A stretch of 64,000 nt of DNA from contig NZ_MPZS01000003.1 of the NCBI RefSeq assembly GCF_002020135.1, positions 124,001 through 188,000 of the forward strand, given 5' to 3'. Of the stretch, positions 60,389-64,000 are shown one piece after another. The translations under genes and the position numbers were made by a program. The notes beneath the pieces are model-generated. The model saw only the letters and a program-made list of their open reading frames with translations. It was not told the DNA's origin and searched no databases. Positions within the stretch are counted from its first letter, which is position 1. The number at the start of each line of letters is the position of its first letter. This DNA comes from Thioclava marina (GTDB lineage Bacteria > Pseudomonadota > Alphaproteobacteria > Rhodobacterales > Rhodobacteraceae).

Positions 60389-60417
60389 TTGTATGCAAAT
60401 CGGGAAAAGATTTCAGA
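60389..60417 (-). promoter_or_regulatory. Candidate promoter of the gap2 unit
   Basis: On the minus strand, CTGAAA (60417-60412), a 17-bp spacer and TACAAT (60394-60389) lie 45 bp before the gap2 ATG. The -10 is close to consensus and the promoter could drive gap2, the 47-residue gene and gap1 together. Confidence 0.5.
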
Positions 60418-60565
60418 TCAGCTTGTTAGCGAAAACATCATGTGTTTGCGATAACGATTGGCGATTGGCGGCGCTTTGGGCCCCTCGAGTGCCGGCCAAG
60501 CGCATTGAGACAGGGGCGATGTCGTCTTGCAATCGCCGTCGCGAATCGTGGCGCCGGAATGGGAC

Positions 60566-61642
60566 CTAGTCTCCATCCTCGGCGACCAGGAAGATTTCTC
60601 CGGCGGTTTCCATCTCTCGGATCGCGCCGACGATCTCGCCCATCGCCTCCTCGGCATCCTTGTCCTTGACCTTTCCGAGATTGGCCATCTCGTCGCGCAG
60701 GTTCTGCGCCATGCGTTGCGACATGTTCGTGAGCATGAACTCGGCCGAAGCCTCCAGCGGGCCTTTCGCCCCGGCCAGCGCAACGACAAGGCGCGCCTGA
60801 TCGACAGTGCGCAGGATCTTGGGGATATCCCGCGGGTCGATGCGGGCGGGAATATTGGCGAAGGTGAAGATCGCTTTCTTCACCTCTTCGGCAAAGGCGA
60901 AATCTTCCTCTTCCAGCCCTTTCAATACCGCCTCGCGCGTCGCCGAGGCCGAATAGTTCAGGATGGCGCCGACGCGTTCGACCGGACCGGTGTCAAAGGC
61001 CTTTGCGGGCCGTGCATCGAGTTGAGATGCGAGCGCCTGCCCGATCCGCAGCACCGTCTCGGGGGCGACATTGCCGGTCAGCGAGACGGCGTAAGCCACA
61101 CGGCGCGCCTTGTCGCCGGGCAGCTTTCCAAGAAGCTCTGCCGCCTTCGCCACCGAGAGCTTCGAGAGCATCACCGCGCCCACCTCGGTGCTTTCCTCTT
61201 CGAGCACAGGCAGAAGCAACTCTGCCGAGAGGCCGGTGATCCGCTCCCACGGATCGGCGCGCGAACTGCCCGAGGCAAGGCGGCGCAGCCGGGTCGACGC
61301 GGCGGGCGAAAGCTGGCCGTCGAGCAGGGACAGCGCCCCGTCGAGCCCGCCGGGAAACGCCAGGCCCACTGCCTCCAGCGCGTCGCAAAATTCCTCTACC
61401 ACCGAGACGAGCGTGTCGCGGTCGACCAGGCGCAGTTCTGCCACCTGTTCGGCCAATGCGGTCTGGTGATCTTCGCTGAGTTCACTGAGCGGCAGTTTCA
61501 ATCCTTCGGAGGAGAGAAGCCGCACGATGATCGCGGCCTTCTGACGCCGCGACAAGCTGCCCGCCCCCGGTGAGGGGGCGCTGTCATCGTGGATGTCCGG
61601 CCCGGTCAGCTTGCCGAGCGCCATCGGCGCAATCGCGTTCAC
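60566..61642 (-). CDS. fliG: FliG-like flagellar motor switch protein
   Basis: A 358-residue protein. The C-terminal ~85 residues match the FliG_C torque domain (IPKILRTVDQARLVVALAG... MSQRMAQNLRDEMANLG), including the Arg of SQR and the acidic pair in RDE that correspond to charged torque residues in E. coli FliG. The middle and N-terminal parts are FliG-like but more diverged. No other flagellar gene is present in this window, so it is an isolated copy and may belong to a flagellar or repurposed motor system; a separate fliG could exist elsewhere. The ATG at 61642 is the first in the frame. Confidence 0.85.
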   Translation of the reverse strand: MNAIAPMALGKLTGPDIHDDSAPSPGAGSLSRRQKAAIIVRLLSSEGLKLPLSELSEDHQTALAEQVAELRLVDRDTLVSVVEEFCDALEAVGLAFPGGLDGALSLLDGQLSPAASTRLRRLASGSSRADPWERITGLSAELLLPVLEEESTEVGAVMLSKLSVAKAAELLGKLPGDKARRVAYAVSLTGNVAPETVLRIGQALASQLDARPAKAFDTGPVERVGAILNYSASATREAVLKGLEEEDFAFAEEVKKAIFTFANIPARIDPRDIPKILRTVDQARLVVALAGAKGPLEASAEFMLTNMSQRMAQNLRDEMANLGKVKDKDAEEAMGEIVGAIREMETAGEIFLVAEDGD

Positions 61643-61702
61643 CGTCCCCTCCGTTACTGCCTGAAACCAGCGGTTCGAGGCAGCCTCGCACGGGGGCGGT
61701 TA

Positions 61703-61719
61703 AGACGGTCTTACCGTCT
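61703..61719 (-). terminator. Short hairpin after the 50-residue protein gene
   Basis: AGACGGT (61703-61709) pairs with ACCGTCT (61713-61719) around a CTT loop. On the minus strand it is followed only by TAACC, so it is a weak terminator candidate at best. Confidence 0.3.
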
Positions 61720-61725
61720 GCGTGA

Positions 61726-61878
61726 TCAGCTTGATTGCAGCACGCAGGACTTGGCGTCCTTGTCCCAGATCTGACCGGTCGGGCAGGACATCGAGGCCTG
61801 ATGCTCGCGCGGGCATTCGGCGCTGGCGGCGAGCGGGGCAAGGATCAGCACGGTGGCTGCGATAATCGTACGGGTCAT
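61726..61878 (-). CDS. 50-residue exported Cys-containing protein
   Basis: A small protein with a signal peptide (MTRTIIAATVLILAPLAASA, cleaved about residue 20) and a 30-residue mature part with three cysteines and the pattern CPTGQIWDKDAKSC. That spacing (C..G..WD......C) recalls chitin-binding/peritrophin-like modules, but it is too short to assign. AAAGGGAG lies before the ATG. It sits between purB and fliG on the same strand. Function unknown. Confidence 0.65.
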   Translation of the reverse strand: MTRTIIAATVLILAPLAASAECPREHQASMSCPTGQIWDKDAKSCVLQSS

Positions 61879-61965
61879 CGGCAATCTCCCTTTGCAGATG
61901 ACTTAGCGTAATCCGAATCGCGCGCTGCGCCTATAGTCAGGTGACATAGGCGCAGCGCGGCTTTG

Positions 61966-63270
61966 TCATTCGCCGAAAACGCGGGCGAAAATCGTGTCGA
62001 CATGCTTGGTATGGTAGCCCATGTCGAATTTTTCGTTGATCCCGTCCACGCCGAGCGCGGCCACGACGTCCTTGTCTGCCAGCAGTTGCTCGCGGAAATC
62101 GACGCGGTCTTCCCAGACCTTGAGCGCGTTGCGCTGGACCATCGCATAGGCGTCTTCGCGCGACACACCGGCTTGGGTCAGTGCCAGTAGCACGCGCTGC
62201 GACATCACGAGGCCGGGGAACTTGTTCATGTTCGCCAGCATGTTCTCGGGGTAGATGATCATCTTGTCGACGACGCCCGCGAGACGGTTGAGCGCGAAAT
62301 CGAGCGTCACCGTCGCGTCCGGGCCGATGCCACGCTCGACCGAGCTGTGCGAGATATCGCGCTCATGCCAGAGCGCCACGTTCTCCATCGCGGGCACGAC
62401 GGTCATGCGTACGAGACGTGCGAGGCCAGTGAGGTTCTCGGTCAGGACCGGGTTTTTCTTGTGCGGCATCGCCGACGAGCCCTTCTGGCCCATCGAGAAG
62501 AACTCCGCGCCTTCGAGTACTTCGGTGCGCTGCATGTGGCGGATCTCGATCGCGACATTCTCGATCGACGACGCGATGACGCCGAGCGTCGCGAAGAACA
62601 TCGCGTGACGGTCGCGGGGGATGACCTGCGTCGAGATCGGCTCGGGGCGCAGGCCCATCATCTTGCAGACATGCTCTTCCACGCGCGGGTCGATATTGGC
62701 GAAGGTGCCGACCGCGCCCGAGATCGCGCCGGTGGCGACTTCTTCCTTGGCGGCCTGCAGGCGGGCCTTGTTGCGGTCCATCTCGGCGTAGAAGCGCGCG
62801 AAGGTCAGGCCCATCGTGGTGGGCTCGGCATGGATGCCATGCGAACGGCCGACGCGGATCGTGTCCTTATGCTCGTAAGCGCGCTTCTTCAGCGCGGCCA
62901 GAACCTTGTCGAGATCGGCGAGCAGGATGTCGGCGGCGCGCACGAGTTGCACGTTGAGGCAGGTGTCGAGCACATCCGACGAGGTCATGCCCTGATGCAC
63001 GAACCGGGCCTCTTCCGAGCCGACATGCTCGGCGAGGTGCGTCAGGAAGGCGATCACGTCATGCTTGGTGACGGCTTCGATCTCGTCGATGCGGTCCACG
63101 TCAAACTCGACATCCTTGGCCTTCCAGACGGCCTCCGCGTTTTCCTTCGGGATCACGCCGAGCTCGGCTTGCGCGTCGCAGGCATGGGCCTCGATCTCGT
63201 ACCAGATCTTGAACTTGGTGGCGGGTTCCCAGATGTCGACCATCTCTTTGCGGGCATAACGCGGGATCAT
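61966..63270 (-). CDS. purB: Adenylosuccinate lyase
   Basis: A 434-residue lyase of the fumarase/aspartase superfamily that acts twice in purine synthesis, releasing fumarate from SAICAR and from adenylosuccinate. The family signature GSSAMPHKKNP is at 264-274, with the flexible loop serine just before it; the conserved GRSHGIHAEPTTMGL is at 141-155, and QGMTSSDVLDT at 93-103. The frame is open to 63411, but the ATG at 63270 starts the conserved MIPRYARKEM with GAGG upstream. It is divergent from the DUF6314 gene. Confidence 0.96.
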   Translation of the reverse strand: MIPRYARKEMVDIWEPATKFKIWYEIEAHACDAQAELGVIPKENAEAVWKAKDVEFDVDRIDEIEAVTKHDVIAFLTHLAEHVGSEEARFVHQGMTSSDVLDTCLNVQLVRAADILLADLDKVLAALKKRAYEHKDTIRVGRSHGIHAEPTTMGLTFARFYAEMDRNKARLQAAKEEVATGAISGAVGTFANIDPRVEEHVCKMMGLRPEPISTQVIPRDRHAMFFATLGVIASSIENVAIEIRHMQRTEVLEGAEFFSMGQKGSSAMPHKKNPVLTENLTGLARLVRMTVVPAMENVALWHERDISHSSVERGIGPDATVTLDFALNRLAGVVDKMIIYPENMLANMNKFPGLVMSQRVLLALTQAGVSREDAYAMVQRNALKVWEDRVDFREQLLADKDVVAALGVDGINEKFDMGYHTKHVDTIFARVFGE

Positions 63271-63343
63271 CGGCGGCCTCTTCGATTGCAGGTGGTTGAG
63301 GCGGCTTCTAGACTGCACCTGCCTTTGGGGCAAGGGAGGCCTG

Positions 63344-63754
63344 ATGCCGCAACTGTCGGATTTCGAGGGAGACTGGGTGCTGACGCGCCAGATCGCCCAT
63401 TCAGACGGCAATCGCGCGCGGTTCGAGGGCGTGGCGTCGTTCGAGCCCGAAGGGGTGGGTCTGCATTACCGCGAGGCGGGCGATCTGATCCTGCCGACCG
63501 GGCAGAGCTTTCGCGCCGAGCGCAGCTATTTCTGGCGCGCCGAGGGCGGCAGGATTGCGGTCGCCTTCGAGGATGGCCGCCCGTTCCACAGTTTCGACCC
63601 GCTCTCGCCCGAGGCCGCGCATTGGTGCGAGCCTGATGATTACCGCGTGCGCTACGAGTTCGGCGATTGGCCGAACTGGCGCGCGGTCTGGCGGGTGCAG
63701 GGGCCGCGCAAGGATTACGAGATGATCTCGGACTATGCGCCGGGCGGCGACTAG
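63344..63754 (+). CDS. DUF6314 family protein
   Basis: A 136-residue soluble, probably beta-barrel protein with conserved FEGDWVLTRQI, LHYREAGDL, FRAERSYFWR, and the ending WRVQGPRKDYEMISDYAP. I recall this form as DUF6314, a family of unknown function with lipocalin-like appearance; the name is from memory. GGGAGG precedes the ATG at 63344. An upstream open extension to 63296 has no ribosome-binding site. Confidence 0.7.
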   Translation: MPQLSDFEGDWVLTRQIAHSDGNRARFEGVASFEPEGVGLHYREAGDLILPTGQSFRAERSYFWRAEGGRIAVAFEDGRPFHSFDPLSPEAAHWCEPDDYRVRYEFGDWPNWRAVWRVQGPRKDYEMISDYAPGGD

Positions 63755-63807
63755 GGTTGCGCTGATCCCTCTTGCCGAGGCGTGCGGGACGGGGCAGCAT
63801 CGCGGCC

Positions 63808-64000
63808 ATGAAAGACCTCGACCTGTCTCCGATCTTGCAAAAACGTCTGAGCTTCGCGCCCTGGGTGGACCCGCGCACGCGGCGGCTGCCCGGCGTGATC
63901 CCGGTCAGCGTCGAGGACTGGTTCGAAGTCGATGACGCCTATGCGGCGCAGATGGCGCTGCGCGACCGGTTGCTCTCGCAAGAGCCTGAACTGGTCTATG
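63808..64000 (+). CDS. DUF3445 family protein, haem-dependent N-demethylase type (5' part)
   Basis: The first 64 codons of a gene cut by the window edge. The visible start LSFAPWVDPRTRRLPGVIPV followed by SVEDWFEVDDAYAAQMALRDRLL matches the N terminus of DUF3445 proteins, described as haem-dependent oxidative N-demethylase alpha-type subunits. The Met at 63808 is preceded by GCGGCC without a strong Shine-Dalgarno. Length and catalytic residues cannot be judged here. Confidence 0.7.
   Translation, partial: MKDLDLSPILQKRLSFAPWVDPRTRRLPGVIPVSVEDWFEVDDAYAAQMALRDRLLSQEPELVY

Overview
This 64 kb window is high-GC bacterial chromosome with strong G/C bias at third codon positions. Gene order points to an alphaproteobacterium of the order Rhodobacterales (Rhodobacteraceae/Paracoccaceae type). 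The evidence is a complex I operon with small unrelated genes between the nuo genes, an atpHAGDC operon without F0 genes, two GAPDH genes flanking a tiny membrane protein, and several families mainly known from this group (DUF5337, DUF6314, DUF3291 inside nuo). I cannot name the genus. No rRNA, tRNA, CRISPR array, insertion sequence or prophage was seen. The first ~650 bases look non-coding and less GC-rich than the rest.

Layout. 0.6-3.6 kb: a YoaK/DUF1275 membrane protein and a DEAD-box RNA helicase. 3.7-11.4 kb: a leucine/isovalerate catabolic (liu) operon: isovaleryl-CoA dehydrogenase, an LprI/DUF1311 exported protein, both methylcrotonyl-CoA carboxylase subunits, a glutathione S-transferase, HMG-CoA lyase and a crotonase. 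A promoter overlapped by a palindromic operator candidate precedes it. 11.5-32.6 kb: one long unit with all 14 nuo genes (NDH-1), six interstitial genes, then birA, coaX and rnj, closed by a strong terminator. 32.6-42.6 kb: a second DEAD-box helicase, a CPA-type antiporter with a TrkA-like tail, clpA, an HPP-CBS membrane protein and the first TPR-sulfotransferase. 42.6-46.7 kb: the second TPR-sulfotransferase, a LysE exporter, gloB and a methyltransferase. 47.0-52.1 kb: the F1-ATPase operon atpHAGDC with a structured leader and a terminator. 52.1-56.2 kb: an H-type lectin protein, mmsA divergent from a LysR regulator, a CBS-pair protein and coaD. 56.2-63.3 kb, minus strand: marC, yfdX, gap1, a 47-residue membrane protein, gap2, fliG, a 50-residue exported Cys-rich protein and purB. 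The right end holds a DUF6314 protein and the start of a DUF3445 (haem-dependent N-demethylase type) gene.

How the parts fit. The window is largely core energy and carbon metabolism: branched-chain amino-acid breakdown (liu genes, mmsA) feeding acyl-CoA, CoA biosynthesis (coaX, coaD), biotin attachment (birA) needed by the biotin-dependent methylcrotonyl-CoA carboxylase, respiratory complex I and the F1 part of ATP synthase. RNA turnover (rnj and two DEAD-box helicases) and protein turnover (clpA) genes are interspersed.

No clear novel defence or mobile system was found. The observations most worth following are: a C-terminal helix-hairpin-helix-like domain shared by NuoE and a membrane protein beside it; six non-nuo genes coupled into the nuo operon; the predicted cofactor difference between the two GAPDHs and the tiny protein between them; paired LysR half-sites four helical turns apart; the tandem TPR-sulfotransferases; and several operator-like or leader structures.
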